Assembly: GCF_003367505.1 (NCBI RefSeq)
Contig: NZ_PXXX01000019.1
Location: 169,389-233,388, forward strand
Source: Lysinibacillus capsici
GTDB taxonomy: Bacteria > Bacillota > Bacilli > Bacillales_A > Planococcaceae
Length of the DNA: 64,000 nucleotides
Reading direction: 5' to 3'
The position numbers were made by a program, and so were the translations under genes. Positions 45,363-54,571 of this stretch are shown here, in pieces. Below the pieces are notes generated by a model. That model was not told the DNA's origin, did not search any database, and was given only the letters and a program-made list of their open reading frames with translations. Numbering within the stretch: the stretch's first letter is position 1; each line of letters opens with the position of its first letter.

Positions 45363-46499
45363 ATGCATTTAGCATGCTCAATAAATAAAAAATATATAAA
45401 ATACTTTTCGGTTATGATTCAATCAATTTTAAACAATTCGAAATGTAGAAGTATAACAATTCATGTATTACACAGTGATTTAGTAAATGAAGATCAGGAA
45501 TTTATTAGATCAATTTTCAGTGAATTTGATTATGTTGAATTCTTTTTCTACAAAATTGACCAAGAAAATGTACAGGTATTTCCTGTTGTAGCAGATCATT
45601 TGACAGTTGAAACGTTATATAGATTAATGTTAGCAAAATTACTACCTCAAACTATCTCAAAAGTTTTATACATTGATTCAGACATGTTGTTTAAAGCTGA
45701 TGTAATGGAAGTTTGGAGTACTGATTTGGGAAGTTATCCTATAGCTGCAGTCGCTAATTTAGAAGGTATCATGTATCAAAAATTAGATTTAAATAGTAAA
45801 TTTGATTATTTTAATGCAGGATTTATTCTTATTAACTTAACATTATGGCGAGAAAAAGAATATTTTGAATTATTTGCGGAATACACAAAAGAAAATAAGG
45901 AAAAAATTATATTTGGTGATCAAGATGTTTTAAATGGTTTTTTTAAAGGTAATTGGATTCGTTTACATCCTAAATGGAATGTACAAAATTCATTATATTT
46001 TACAAAGGAAAATTTTTGTGAGTTTTATTCGGAAAAAATATACGAAGAAATTACTGAAAGACCTTTTGGAATACACTTTTCTGGAAAAAACAAGCCTTGG
46101 AATTTGTTGAATAATCAGGTTAATTATAAAGAGTTTTTCGATGTTTTATTTGAAATGAAAGTTTGGGAGAGCAGTATTATAAATAACAATCTATTAAATA
46201 ATAATGAGGACATATATATATTTGGAACAGGAGAGTTTGGAAAAACAGTATTTAATATATTAAAATATTTTAACGTGAAAGTAAGTGGTTTTCTAGATAA
46301 TGATAAAAGTAAGTGGGGTTCTAATTTAGAAGATTCTAAAATTATAGCACCTCAGCAATTATTTATGGAAAATAATAATATAAAATTATTAATTTGTAGT
46401 ATGTACTATCAAGAAATATTGAAAAGTTTAAATGAAATAAAATTTGACTTTAGTAAAATAACAATTTTAACTCCTGATTCGGAAAATCTTTTAATATAA
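45363..46499 (+). CDS. GT8 family glycosyltransferase with C-terminal Rossmann-like module, copy 1
   Basis: 378 residues. GT8 (LgtC/galactosyltransferase-type) fold: MHLACSINKKYIKYFSVMIQS, VLYIDSDMLF with the DxD at 105-107, FDYFNAGFILINL, FGDQDVLNGFF, GIHFSGKNKPWN. Retaining transferase using a UDP-hexose. The last 95 residues (DIYIFGTGEFGKTVFNIL, VSGFLDNDKSKWG, LLICSMYYQEIL) match the module in its two neighbours. TCGGAGGA upstream. Likely adds a hexose to the nonulosonate on flagellin. Confidence 0.88.
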   Translation: MHLACSINKKYIKYFSVMIQSILNNSKCRSITIHVLHSDLVNEDQEFIRSIFSEFDYVEFFFYKIDQENVQVFPVVADHLTVETLYRLMLAKLLPQTISKVLYIDSDMLFKADVMEVWSTDLGSYPIAAVANLEGIMYQKLDLNSKFDYFNAGFILINLTLWREKEYFELFAEYTKENKEKIIFGDQDVLNGFFKGNWIRLHPKWNVQNSLYFTKENFCEFYSEKIYEEITERPFGIHFSGKNKPWNLLNNQVNYKEFFDVLFEMKVWESSIINNNLLNNNEDIYIFGTGEFGKTVFNILKYFNVKVSGFLDNDKSKWGSNLEDSKIIAPQQLFMENNNIKLLICSMYYQEILKSLNEIKFDFSKITILTPDSENLLI

Positions 46500-46532
46500 T
46501 TTTTGAGGAAATAACAAAAGTGAGGTATAAAA

Positions 46533-47606
46533 ATGAATCTTGCGTTTGCTATAAATAAACAATACATTCCGTATTTTTTTGTGGTTTTAAAATCTATAGA
46601 AAAAAATTCATTACCTGGTGAAGATTTTACTATACATATTATGTTTATTGATTTAACAGAATTAGAACTTAATCAATTAAAAATAGAATTCCCACATTTT
46701 AAATTTATTTGGCATAATATGAATAATTTTGAATTTGGTAATTTTTTCGTAAATGGGCATATTAGTTATGAAACATATTTTAGAATTATACTCCCAGAAA
46801 TAATTGATGTAGATAAAGTTTTGTATTTAGATAGCGATTTAATTGTAAGGCGGCCATTAAATGATTTATATAATAAAAACATTGAGTCTGTAGCTATTGC
46901 AGCAGCTTATGATTATAAAGCACAAGAGCGAAAAAAGGAATTAGGCATACCAGATGCTGCTTCTTATTTTAATGCAGGTGTATTATTAATGAATCTTGAA
47001 TATTGGCGAAATTATAACTTAACAAATATTCTAGAACACTATATACAGGAGATGGGGAGTAATCTTAAATATTGGGACCAAGATGCTTTAAATGCTCTTT
47101 TATATGATAAGGTTTTGATAGTGGAAGACACTTGGAATATTCAAACAGCAAATTTTGAATTAGAATATTACGACAAAAATAATCTAACAAACCCGGCAAT
47201 AGTACATTTTACAGGTGCTTCTAAACCTTGGCATATTTCTTCAGAAAATCTTTTTAAAAATGAGTACCATGAATATTTACAATTAGGACGTTTTAGGGAT
47301 AATGGAATGGTTTCTGAAAATACCAAAAAATTAATAAATACTAAAGAAGAGATTTATATTTGGGGTGCCGGTTCGACTGGGGAAAAAGTCTATGAACATC
47401 TTGAAATACAAATAAAGGGATTTATTGATTCAGATAAACGCAAAGTAGGTCATTTATTAAAGAATAAACTAATCTACTCTATAGAACAAATTCAAAGAAA
47501 AGATAGAATAGGTATTTTGGTGTGTAGCGGTTATTATAAAGAAATTGCTAATATTTTGAAAGAATATAGATATCAAGAAAATATTGATTTTGTACATCAA
47601 ATGTAG
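46533..47606 (+). CDS. GT8 family glycosyltransferase with C-terminal Rossmann-like module, copy 2
   Basis: 357 residues, paralogue of the preceding gene. MNLAFAINKQYIPYFFVVLKS, VLYLDSDLIV with DxD at 100-102, ASYFNAGVLLMNLEYW, YWDQDALNALL, IVHFTGASKPWH. C-terminal module EIYIWGAGSTGEKVYEHL, KGFIDSDKRKVG, ILVCSGYYKEIA. Different acceptor or donor is expected from the divergence. GTGAGGT upstream. Its stop lies 4 nt before the glf remnant. Confidence 0.88.
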   Translation: MNLAFAINKQYIPYFFVVLKSIEKNSLPGEDFTIHIMFIDLTELELNQLKIEFPHFKFIWHNMNNFEFGNFFVNGHISYETYFRIILPEIIDVDKVLYLDSDLIVRRPLNDLYNKNIESVAIAAAYDYKAQERKKELGIPDAASYFNAGVLLMNLEYWRNYNLTNILEHYIQEMGSNLKYWDQDALNALLYDKVLIVEDTWNIQTANFELEYYDKNNLTNPAIVHFTGASKPWHISSENLFKNEYHEYLQLGRFRDNGMVSENTKKLINTKEEIYIWGAGSTGEKVYEHLEIQIKGFIDSDKRKVGHLLKNKLIYSIEQIQRKDRIGILVCSGYYKEIANILKEYRYQENIDFVHQM

Positions 47607-47610
47607 AAAG

Positions 47611-47983
47611 GATATACATTTTCATCCAACGGTGCCGGGACGAGTTGCTGTTTATATTTCACGGGATAATCGTTATTTCTAAGATAATTATCAAGGCATA
47701 CCGAAGTATGGTTATACAGAGATGTATAAAAAGATGTTGGATCATCTGAACATTCAACTGATGTTGAATACAAAATATTAAGATGTTGTGACAATTTCAA
47801 AGGATGGACATACTTTGTTTGGACAGCCTTTTGAAGGACAAATTATTAATACAGGTAAGATTGATGAATTATTTGACTTCAATTATGTTGAGCTTCCATA
47901 ATGTTGGACAACTTAACTCGCCAAATAGCTATGATATTACACGAACTACAGAATTTAAACAATTAACAGGTCAGCAACATTGA
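47611..47983 (+). pseudogene. glf: UDP-galactopyranose mutase remnant
   Basis: Only about a third of the gene is left, without start or C-terminus. Frame from 47611 reads VPGRVAVYISRDNRYF, stop at 47680, DNYQGIPKYGYTEMYKKMLD..LNTKY, stop at 47779, then GKIDELFDFNYVELP and a third stop near 47899. After a deletion and frame change the end reads SPNSYDITRTTEFKQLTGQQ to TGA 47981. These are diagnostic Glf segments. The strain has lost this route to UDP-galactofuranose unless another copy exists outside the window. Confidence 0.88.
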
Positions 47984-48108
47984 AAACTTATAAGAAGTTA
48001 ATAAATTAGATTAGTATCTATGGGGTATGTTGGGAAAAGGAAATCTTAACATAACCTTTTGTGTTACTATATATTTATGAAAGAGATAATATGGAATGGG
48101 GTAAATAA

Positions 48109-49260
48109 ATGAATATTTCTGTAGTAATCCCACTATATAATGCAGAAAAGTACATAGTAGAAACATTAGATAGTTTAATAAATCAAACATATCCAATAGA
48201 TGAGATTTTAGTTGTAGATGACTGTAGTTCTGATTGTTCGGCTGAAATTGTAAAAGAATATAGTCAGCAATATCCTATTGTTCGCTTAATTCAGCAGCCA
48301 TATAATCAAGGTGTTTCAGCGGCACGTAATCAAGGACTACTAGAGGCTAGAAATGAATGGGTGTTGATGATGGATGCAGATGATACAATTCATCCTAATT
48401 TGTTAAATAGTCAAATTGAAAAACTGGCACAATATGAAGAGGTACATCCTGAACCTGTCTGTGTGCATCCAGCATATGTACAAACCGATGCAGAGGGCAA
48501 TATTTTACCTAATAGTGAATTTCTCGGAAAGCAACTACCATTTAATGAAACATTTGGATCGTTATTAATGCGCAATTATATTATTACACAATCGGGGTTG
48601 TTATTAAAACGGGATGCAGCATTGGAAATTGGTGGTTATAAAATAGATTTTCTAATATCCGAGGACGCAGAATTCATGTTACGTTTATCACGAACAGGTA
48701 CGTTTGTATATTTGGATAAGCCTTATGTATATTACCGTCGTCATGTGATGAATACTTCTTCAGACTTGAAAAAAATTTCAGAGGCAGGAAAAGCAGTTTT
48801 AGATGTGTATTCGATTGATGATGTGAAAGAAGCAGTATTTTGCCGAAACTTTAGTGAACAAAAGAATTTAATAGATTTTGTGACCCTTCTTTATCAGTAC
48901 CGACAATACGATGAAGGATTCCGATATTTGGAAGGTGTTACGGATGAAGAATTTAAGGAGAGCAAATTATTTTATCAGGCACTGTATTATATAGAGAAAA
49001 ACTTAGAATTGGAAGCAATAGTTTGTTTAGATCAACTACTTGTTATGAATGAAAGACATGGTGCAGCGTTAAATAATCGTGCAGTGTTTTATGCTAAAAA
49101 GAGTAATCTAATAGCAGCACAAAAACTATTTGAAAAAGCCTTATTGCAATTTCCTGGCTATATGGATGCGACAAATAATTTACTAGTGTTAAAAGAAGGA
49201 AAAGGTGAGTACCGTTTTACAAAGCGAGAATTGCGTGAAAATTTATTGAGGTATTTATAA
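48109..49260 (+). CDS. GT2 family glycosyltransferase with C-terminal TPR-like region
   Basis: 383 residues. GT-A domain about 1-220: ISVVIPLYNAEKYIVETLDSLINQ, ILVVDDCSSDCSAEIV, GVSAARNQGLLEA, MMDADDTIHPNLL (DxD), then SEDAEFMLRLSRTG (ED catalytic motif). The C-terminal 130 residues are helical with a TPR-like repeat (LNNRAVFYAKKSNLIAAQKLFEKALLQFP). Composition returns toward the genome average here. Likely transfers a sugar of the flagellin glycan; TPR may hold the flagellin or a partner enzyme. Confidence 0.85.
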   Translation: MNISVVIPLYNAEKYIVETLDSLINQTYPIDEILVVDDCSSDCSAEIVKEYSQQYPIVRLIQQPYNQGVSAARNQGLLEARNEWVLMMDADDTIHPNLLNSQIEKLAQYEEVHPEPVCVHPAYVQTDAEGNILPNSEFLGKQLPFNETFGSLLMRNYIITQSGLLLKRDAALEIGGYKIDFLISEDAEFMLRLSRTGTFVYLDKPYVYYRRHVMNTSSDLKKISEAGKAVLDVYSIDDVKEAVFCRNFSEQKNLIDFVTLLYQYRQYDEGFRYLEGVTDEEFKESKLFYQALYYIEKNLELEAIVCLDQLLVMNERHGAALNNRAVFYAKKSNLIAAQKLFEKALLQFPGYMDATNNLLVLKEGKGEYRFTKRELRENLLRYL

Positions 49261-49324
49261 AGCTTATTTTTATAAATAAGATATACTAAAGAATAACAAC
49301 TGAAATAGGTGGGATGAGTGAAGA

Positions 49325-50056
49325 ATGAGCAGAACAATTTTCATCACAGGCGCCACACGTGGTATCGGTTATGCAACAGCTGTACAAGCAGCAAAACAAA
49401 AGTTTACGATTATTGTAAACGGTCGTGATGAAGAGCGGCTGATAGAAATAAAAAATGAACTAATGGCATACGGTGCATCGGTTCATATATTAAGCTATGA
49501 TGTTTGCGATATTGATGCTATAAAAAAAGCATTTATGTGGATTAAGAAAAATGTTGGGCAACTAGATGCTGTTGTTAATAATGCAGGCATTTTAGATGAT
49601 GCACTACTTGGGATGGTCAATGAAAAGCAGGTGTCTCATACTTTAGCTGTTAATACTGAAGCTGTTATTTACCATATGCAATATGCATCACGCTTAATGA
49701 TGAAGCAAAAATCAGGGACAATTGTCAATGTGAGCTCGATTATTGGTCGAGTTGGTAATGCTGGGCAAACAGTGTATGGTGCAAGTAAAGCAGCGGTAAT
49801 TGGTGCGACGTATTCTGCTGCTAAAGAGCTAGCACCTTATAATATCCGTGTAAATGCAGTAGCACCAGGGTTTATTGAGACAGATATGACAAAGCAATTA
49901 TCACAAGAGAAATATGAGCAACGTTTATCAGAAATTAAAATGGGTCGTATTGGTACCGCTGAAGAAGTAGCTAATGTCATTTTATTTTTAGCTTCAGATT
50001 ATTCTTCTTATGTAACAGGACAGGTTATAGGTGTAGATGGAGGCATGGTGATTTAA
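49325..50056 (+). CDS. Short-chain dehydrogenase/reductase, FabG-like
   Basis: 243 residues, classical SDR. TGATRGIGYATAVQAA, NNAGILDDALLG, VNVSSIIGRVGNAGQTVYGASKAAV (Ser-Tyr-Lys), VNAVAPGFIETDMT and ASDYSSYVTGQVIGVDGGM. Closest in look to 3-oxoacyl-ACP reductase; PtmA/FlmH-type SDRs are known from flagellar glycan loci. It leads a block with ACP, AMP ligase, LuxE and LuxC, so it may reduce a ketoacyl-ACP or a sugar intermediate. A terminator hairpin overlaps its stop codon. Confidence 0.88.
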   Translation: MSRTIFITGATRGIGYATAVQAAKQKFTIIVNGRDEERLIEIKNELMAYGASVHILSYDVCDIDAIKKAFMWIKKNVGQLDAVVNNAGILDDALLGMVNEKQVSHTLAVNTEAVIYHMQYASRLMMKQKSGTIVNVSSIIGRVGNAGQTVYGASKAAVIGATYSAAKELAPYNIRVNAVAPGFIETDMTKQLSQEKYEQRLSEIKMGRIGTAEEVANVILFLASDYSSYVTGQVIGVDGGMVI

Positions 50057-50066
50057 ACCATGCCTT
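50042..50066 (+). terminator. Short terminator overlapping the end of the FabG-like gene
   Basis: GGCATGGT / ACCATGCC 8-bp stem around the stop codon, then TTTTAT. May attenuate rather than end transcription, as pseH follows at once. Confidence 0.5.
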
Positions 50067-50086
50067 TTATATAGGAGTTGAGATTA

Positions 50087-50623
50087 TTGATTTCATTTCG
50101 TAAATTAGAGGAACGCGATTTAGAGCTTGTGCTAGAATGGCGTACAAGTGAGCATGTGACACAATATATGTATACGGATATAGAAAAGGATTTAGCGAAC
50201 CAATATAAATGGTTTGAGAGAATTTCCAATGATGATACACAATATTACTGGATAATTGAAGTTAAAAATACGCCAATTGGTTTAATTTCACTAAATCAGT
50301 TGGATCGAACGAATAAAAAATCATCATTTGCTTATTACATTGGCGATTTAAATTATTCGATTATCGCGGGTCGTATTCACCCTTATCTTTATAATTTTGC
50401 CTTTTTTGAACTTGGTTTAAATAAGGTATATGCAGAAGTCATGCAAGAAAATGATGGCATGATGAAAATGCATAAGCACTATGGTTTTACACATGTTGCA
50501 ACATTTAAAGATCATATTTATAAATACGATCAATTTCACAATGTAGAGTACTTTGAACTTTTAGCTTCTGATTGGATGGAGTGTACAAAATTCCATAAAT
50601 TTAAATCAACATTTGTATTATAA
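50087..50623 (+). CDS. pseH: GNAT N-acetyltransferase, PseH-like
   Basis: 178 residues. SFRKLEERDLELVLEWRTSEHVTQYM is the PseH/RimJ-type N-terminus; the GNAT acetyl-CoA region is around SIIAGRIHPYLYNFAFFELGLNKVYAEVMQENDGMMKMH. PseH acetylates the 4-amino group of the UDP-linked intermediate between PseC and PseG. TTG 50087 with AGGAG 9 nt upstream is the best start; an upstream TTG abuts the ribosome binding site. Being the only small GNAT in the island, it completes the Pse pathway. Confidence 0.8.
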   Translation: MISFRKLEERDLELVLEWRTSEHVTQYMYTDIEKDLANQYKWFERISNDDTQYYWIIEVKNTPIGLISLNQLDRTNKKSSFAYYIGDLNYSIIAGRIHPYLYNFAFFELGLNKVYAEVMQENDGMMKMHKHYGFTHVATFKDHIYKYDQFHNVEYFELLASDWMECTKFHKFKSTFVL

Positions 50624-50680
50624 TTAAATAGAAATAGCCGAAATACTATATATACAATTTGAAGTAGGTAGGGATAATTT

Positions 50681-50920
50681 ATGACGAATGAAGAGAAATT
50701 ACGTGAAATTTTTGTAGAAGCACTTGGGATTGATATTAATCAAGTTACAGAGGACCTAGCTTATAATACAATTCCAGAATGGGATTCAATTGCTCATATG
50801 GCATTGATTGCAGAAATTGACGATCAATTTGATACAATGCTAGATACGGATGATGTATTAGATATGAGTACTTTTGCTAAAGCGAAGGAAATATTAGTTA
50901 AATATGATGTAGAGTTTTAA
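50681..50920 (+). CDS. Acyl carrier protein
   Basis: 79 residues, strongly acidic four-helix protein. Phosphopantetheine site Ser36 in EWDSIAHM (DS-motif variant of the DSL/DSV signature). Not the fatty-acid-synthase ACP: it sits directly before an AMP-forming ligase and LuxE/LuxC homologues, so it should carry the acid they handle. A holo-ACP synthase is not in the window. RBS GTAGGTAGGG. Confidence 0.92.
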   Translation: MTNEEKLREIFVEALGIDINQVTEDLAYNTIPEWDSIAHMALIAEIDDQFDTMLDTDDVLDMSTFAKAKEILVKYDVEF

Positions 50921-50975
50921 TTGAGGAGGGTGTGGTAGAGACTATCACGCCTTTTTCAATGGAAGGAGAGATTGA

Positions 50976-52307
50976 ATGAGTTTTTTTAAACTGAACAACG
51001 ATAAAGTTGCAGTCATTACACATGAACGTACATATACGTACAATGAAATTTCTAGAGTGGAATTTAAAAGTACACAAAAAGAATTAGTATTAATTTTATG
51101 TGAGAATACCATTGATATACTATCAACCTATGTTTCAGCTATGAATAGTCAGCATGCCGTGATGCTACTTTCGGCAGATATTAATCGTGAACTTTTAGAA
51201 GATATTATAATCCGATATGAACCAAAATGGATTGTAGGTTTAGAGAGTTATGATGGCTATGAGAGAAGTAGTGAGTATTTAGTAAGAATCGAAAATATTA
51301 ACATGAATATACATCCCGACCTAGCGATCTTATTGAGTACTTCAGGCACGACTGGTAGCCAAAAGTTTGTCCGTTTATCGTATGAAAATATTCGTTCAAA
51401 TGCAGAATCTATTATTAAATATCTTGATATAGATGAAAAGGAACGTGCCATTATGAATCTACCACTTTCTTATTCATATGGTATGTCCATAGTAAATAGT
51501 CATCTTTATGCTGGTGCTTCTATATTATTAACAGACGAAAGTGTCATGGAAAAATCCTTTTGGAGTTTTGCGAAAGATCAGGGGGCTACATCTATATCAG
51601 GGGTTCCTTTTACTTATCAAATGTTGCAACGTATAGGTTTTACTAAAATGGAATTACCGACATTAAAAACTTTGACACAAGCTGGTGGACGACTAAATGA
51701 AAAGCTTGTGAAGTTTTTTGCAGAGTATGCAAAGGAAAGAGATAAACGGTTTTACGTGATGTATGGACAGACTGAAGCAGCACCACGTATCAGCTATATT
51801 CCTTTTGAAAAAGTGCTAGAAAAAGCAGGAACAATTGGTGTGGCGATTCCTGATGGACATTTGGAAGTTAACGAATCAACAGGAGAACTTATTTATAAAG
51901 GTGCAAATGTCATGATGGGATATGCTGAATGTCTTGAAGACTTAGCAAAATCAGATGAGCTTGGTGGCGTGCTTCATACTGGTGACACTGCAACTGTTGA
52001 TGCAGAAGGATACTTTACGATAACGGGGCGAATGAAGCGCTTTATTAAGCTTTTTGGTTTGCGTATAAACCTAGATGAAGTTGAGAAAAAACTCGAGTCC
52101 TCCTTTCACATACCTTTAGCTTGTACTGGCTCTGACGATAAATTAATTATAGCCATTGAACAAGAAATATTTGTTGAACCTATAAAAAAAGCAGTAGAGG
52201 ATTTATACAAACTGCATAAAACTGCCTATAAGATAAAAGTGATGGATATACCACGCTTTGCAAATAGCAAAACAGATTATATGAAATTAAAGGAGAGCTG
52301 TTTATGA
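50976..52307 (+). CDS. AMP-forming acyl/amino acid ligase (ANL superfamily)
   Basis: 443 residues, short for the family. AMP-binding P-loop LLSTSGTTGSQKFVRLSYENI near 117; MYGQTEAAPRISYIP (A5); GVLHTGDTATVDAEGYFTITGRMKRFIKLFGLRINLDEVEKKL (A7-A8). The C-terminal lid is short yet keeps the final Lys (KTDYMKL). Activates a carboxylic acid as acyl-AMP and probably loads it on the adjacent ACP. Overlaps luxE by 4 nt. Confidence 0.88.
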   Translation: MSFFKLNNDKVAVITHERTYTYNEISRVEFKSTQKELVLILCENTIDILSTYVSAMNSQHAVMLLSADINRELLEDIIIRYEPKWIVGLESYDGYERSSEYLVRIENINMNIHPDLAILLSTSGTTGSQKFVRLSYENIRSNAESIIKYLDIDEKERAIMNLPLSYSYGMSIVNSHLYAGASILLTDESVMEKSFWSFAKDQGATSISGVPFTYQMLQRIGFTKMELPTLKTLTQAGGRLNEKLVKFFAEYAKERDKRFYVMYGQTEAAPRISYIPFEKVLEKAGTIGVAIPDGHLEVNESTGELIYKGANVMMGYAECLEDLAKSDELGGVLHTGDTATVDAEGYFTITGRMKRFIKLFGLRINLDEVEKKLESSFHIPLACTGSDDKLIIAIEQEIFVEPIKKAVEDLYKLHKTAYKIKVMDIPRFANSKTDYMKLKESCL

Positions 52308-53362
52308 TTGCCCCTTATCATTTGGAACGAGAGCAAAAATCAGCGCAGCTATTAGATAAACTAAATGATTTAACAAAATGGCATATTGGAAACTGTTCAG
52401 ATTATATGGCAATGCTTGAAAAAAGTGGTGCTCTACAGCAGGCAAGCTCATTAGAAGAAGTACCCTACCTACCTGTACAATTATTTAAGCTTTTAGATTT
52501 AAAATCGATTTCACAAGAAGAGGTAGTAAAAATACTTACATCAAGTGGTACGACAGGGCAGCAGGTGTCGAAAATTTATTTAGATAAGGAAACATCTGCT
52601 TCACAAACAAAAACATTGGTGGAAGTGATGAAGCCGTTACTAGGCAGTAAACGTTTACCGATGATTATTTTAGATACGAAGTCTGTTTTAAAAGACAGAA
52701 AATCCTTTAGTGCGCGTGGTGCTGGGATTTTAGGCTTTTCCAATTTTGGACGTAAGCATTTTTATGCTTTAAATGATGATATGAGTTTGGATGTCGAGGG
52801 TCTACAGGCATATCTAAAGGAATTTGAAGGACAGAAAATTTTACTGTTCGGCTTTACTTTTATGATATGGCAGTATGTCTATAAGGAGGCTGTAGCTCGA
52901 GGCTTAGAGATTGATTTTGGCGACAGTATTTTAATTCACGGTGGTGGCTGGAAGAAGCTTAAGGATGAAGCAGTCGATTCATTAACTTTTAATCGGTTGT
53001 TAAATCAGCAACTGGGAATTCGTGAGGTACATAATTATTACGGTATGGTTGAGCAGGTCGGTTCTATTTTTGTTGAGTGTAGTATGGGCCATCTGCATAC
53101 ACCTAGCTACGCTGATGTCATTATTCGCAATCCGATAACTTTTGAGCCAATTCCTTACGGAGAACAGGGGCTTATTCAGGTGTTGAGTGAGCTACCCAAA
53201 AGCTACCCAGGGCATTCATTACTGACTGAGGATTTGGGTACAATTCATGGGGAAGATGATTGTCCATGTGGTTGGAAAGGGAAATATTTTTCTGTAGCAG
53301 GCAGAATTCCGAAGGCCGAGCTAAGAGGGTGTAGTGATACGTTTCAAGGAGGTACAAAATGA
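52304..53362 (+). CDS. LuxE-family acyl-protein synthetase
   Basis: 352 residues. VPYLPVQLFKLLDLKSI, ILTSSGTTGQQVSKIYLD (AMP-binding loop), and the C-terminal CPCGWKGKYF with a second Cys in RGCSDTF. In bioluminescence LuxE activates fatty acid and hands it to the reductase LuxC; luciferase genes are absent here. Outside light production, LuxE/LuxC pairs occur in polysaccharide and flagellin glycan islands. Substrate likely short-chain, but unknown. Confidence 0.9.
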   Translation: MIAPYHLEREQKSAQLLDKLNDLTKWHIGNCSDYMAMLEKSGALQQASSLEEVPYLPVQLFKLLDLKSISQEEVVKILTSSGTTGQQVSKIYLDKETSASQTKTLVEVMKPLLGSKRLPMIILDTKSVLKDRKSFSARGAGILGFSNFGRKHFYALNDDMSLDVEGLQAYLKEFEGQKILLFGFTFMIWQYVYKEAVARGLEIDFGDSILIHGGGWKKLKDEAVDSLTFNRLLNQQLGIREVHNYYGMVEQVGSIFVECSMGHLHTPSYADVIIRNPITFEPIPYGEQGLIQVLSELPKSYPGHSLLTEDLGTIHGEDDCPCGWKGKYFSVAGRIPKAELRGCSDTFQGGTK

Positions 53363-54555
53363 TGCAATTATTTTGGCCGAAAAATATAGAATTTGAAGTT
53401 GCCATTGAGCAACTATCTTCGAATAAACCGAATCAACCATTTGATCAAGAAGTTGTGGCATTCACACAAGCAATTTCCAAGCGCTTTCTCCGAATAAGAG
53501 AATTACCTGAAGTAGTAGCATTAGGTTATTGGCTACGAAAGGCGAATATAAAAGAAATGCAAACAGCTTTTGAACAGTATACAGTTAAAAAAATTATAAA
53601 AGCTCGTGGGACGGTCTTTCATATGGCTCCGTCGAATGTTGATACTATTTTTGTTTACTCCTGGATGTTATCGTTACTAGCAGGCAACCGAAATGTCATT
53701 AGAATATCAAGCAAGGAACAAAACGGACTAAACTTGCTTCTACAGATTATTATTGATGAATTAGCGCGGAACGAATTTCAAAAAATCGCTAAACAGACGA
53801 TAATATGTACGTATGGTCACGAGGAAAATACAACAGCTGTCTTAAGTGCTACATGTCAAACACGTGTGATTTGGGGTGGGGATGAAACGATTAGTACTAT
53901 TCGAGAAATACCACTAGCTCCTTTAGCTAATGAACTTGCTTTTCCAGATCGTTTCTCGTTGGCAGTATTAAATAGTGATGTACTCGCTAAAGCAGAAGAA
54001 GCACAATTAGACAGTCTATTAGAGCAATTTTATAATGATGTTTTTTGGTTCGATCAAATGGCGTGCTCTTCTCCAAGATTAATAACATGGTGTGGAGGTA
54101 ATCAACAGGCCATTAATCGTTTTTGGTTAGCGTTTGAACAAAAGATTCAGCAAAAACAGTATAAGTTAATGGCTGCGACACAAGTTTTAAAATATACAAC
54201 AAGCTTAATTCTTGCAACAGAAAGTAATGTGGAGAATTTGAAAAATGGAACTTATTTTTCACGTGTGAAACTATCTGATGTGCCAGTAGACGTTCGGGAA
54301 CGTCACTGCGGTGGTGGTTTGTTCTATGAATACGAAGTTGATAAACTTGAAGAATTAGCAGATGTACTAATAGACAAAGATCAAACAATTGCCTACTTTG
54401 GATTTAAACGCGAGGAACTTGAGAATTTAGTAGAAGCTATTTCAACTCGTGGTATTGATCGTATTGTCCCTATTGGTAAAGCACTTGATTTTAATGGGGT
54501 GTGGGACGGGCAGAGTTTTTTAACATCGTTTACAAGAGAAGTAGTAATTATATAG
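53359..54555 (+). CDS. LuxC-family acyl-CoA/acyl-protein reductase
   Basis: 398 residues, aldehyde-dehydrogenase-like fold. RGTVFHMAPSNVDTIFVYSWMLSLLAGNRNVIRIS is the LuxC signature; VIWGGDETISTIR, FDQMACSSPRL (catalytic Cys in ACSSP) and RIVPIGKALDFNGVWDG follow. Reduces the acyl thioester delivered by LuxE to an aldehyde with NADPH. Start overlaps luxE (ATGATG after GGAGG). Last gene of the acyl block, 16 nt before pseF. Confidence 0.92.
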   Translation: MMQLFWPKNIEFEVAIEQLSSNKPNQPFDQEVVAFTQAISKRFLRIRELPEVVALGYWLRKANIKEMQTAFEQYTVKKIIKARGTVFHMAPSNVDTIFVYSWMLSLLAGNRNVIRISSKEQNGLNLLLQIIIDELARNEFQKIAKQTIICTYGHEENTTAVLSATCQTRVIWGGDETISTIREIPLAPLANELAFPDRFSLAVLNSDVLAKAEEAQLDSLLEQFYNDVFWFDQMACSSPRLITWCGGNQQAINRFWLAFEQKIQQKQYKLMAATQVLKYTTSLILATESNVENLKNGTYFSRVKLSDVPVDVRERHCGGGLFYEYEVDKLEELADVLIDKDQTIAYFGFKREELENLVEAISTRGIDRIVPIGKALDFNGVWDGQSFLTSFTREVVII

Positions 54556-54571
54556 ATCGAGGTGTTTCAAG

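Noticed and set aside
47597-47800. 67-codon open frame on the minus strand
   Set aside because: It is antisense to the decayed glf segments, lacks a ribosome binding site, and is a by-product of that sequence.
50976-54555. A bioluminescence (lux) operon
   Set aside because: Only LuxE and LuxC relatives occur; luxA/luxB and luxD are absent, and the setting is a glycan locus.
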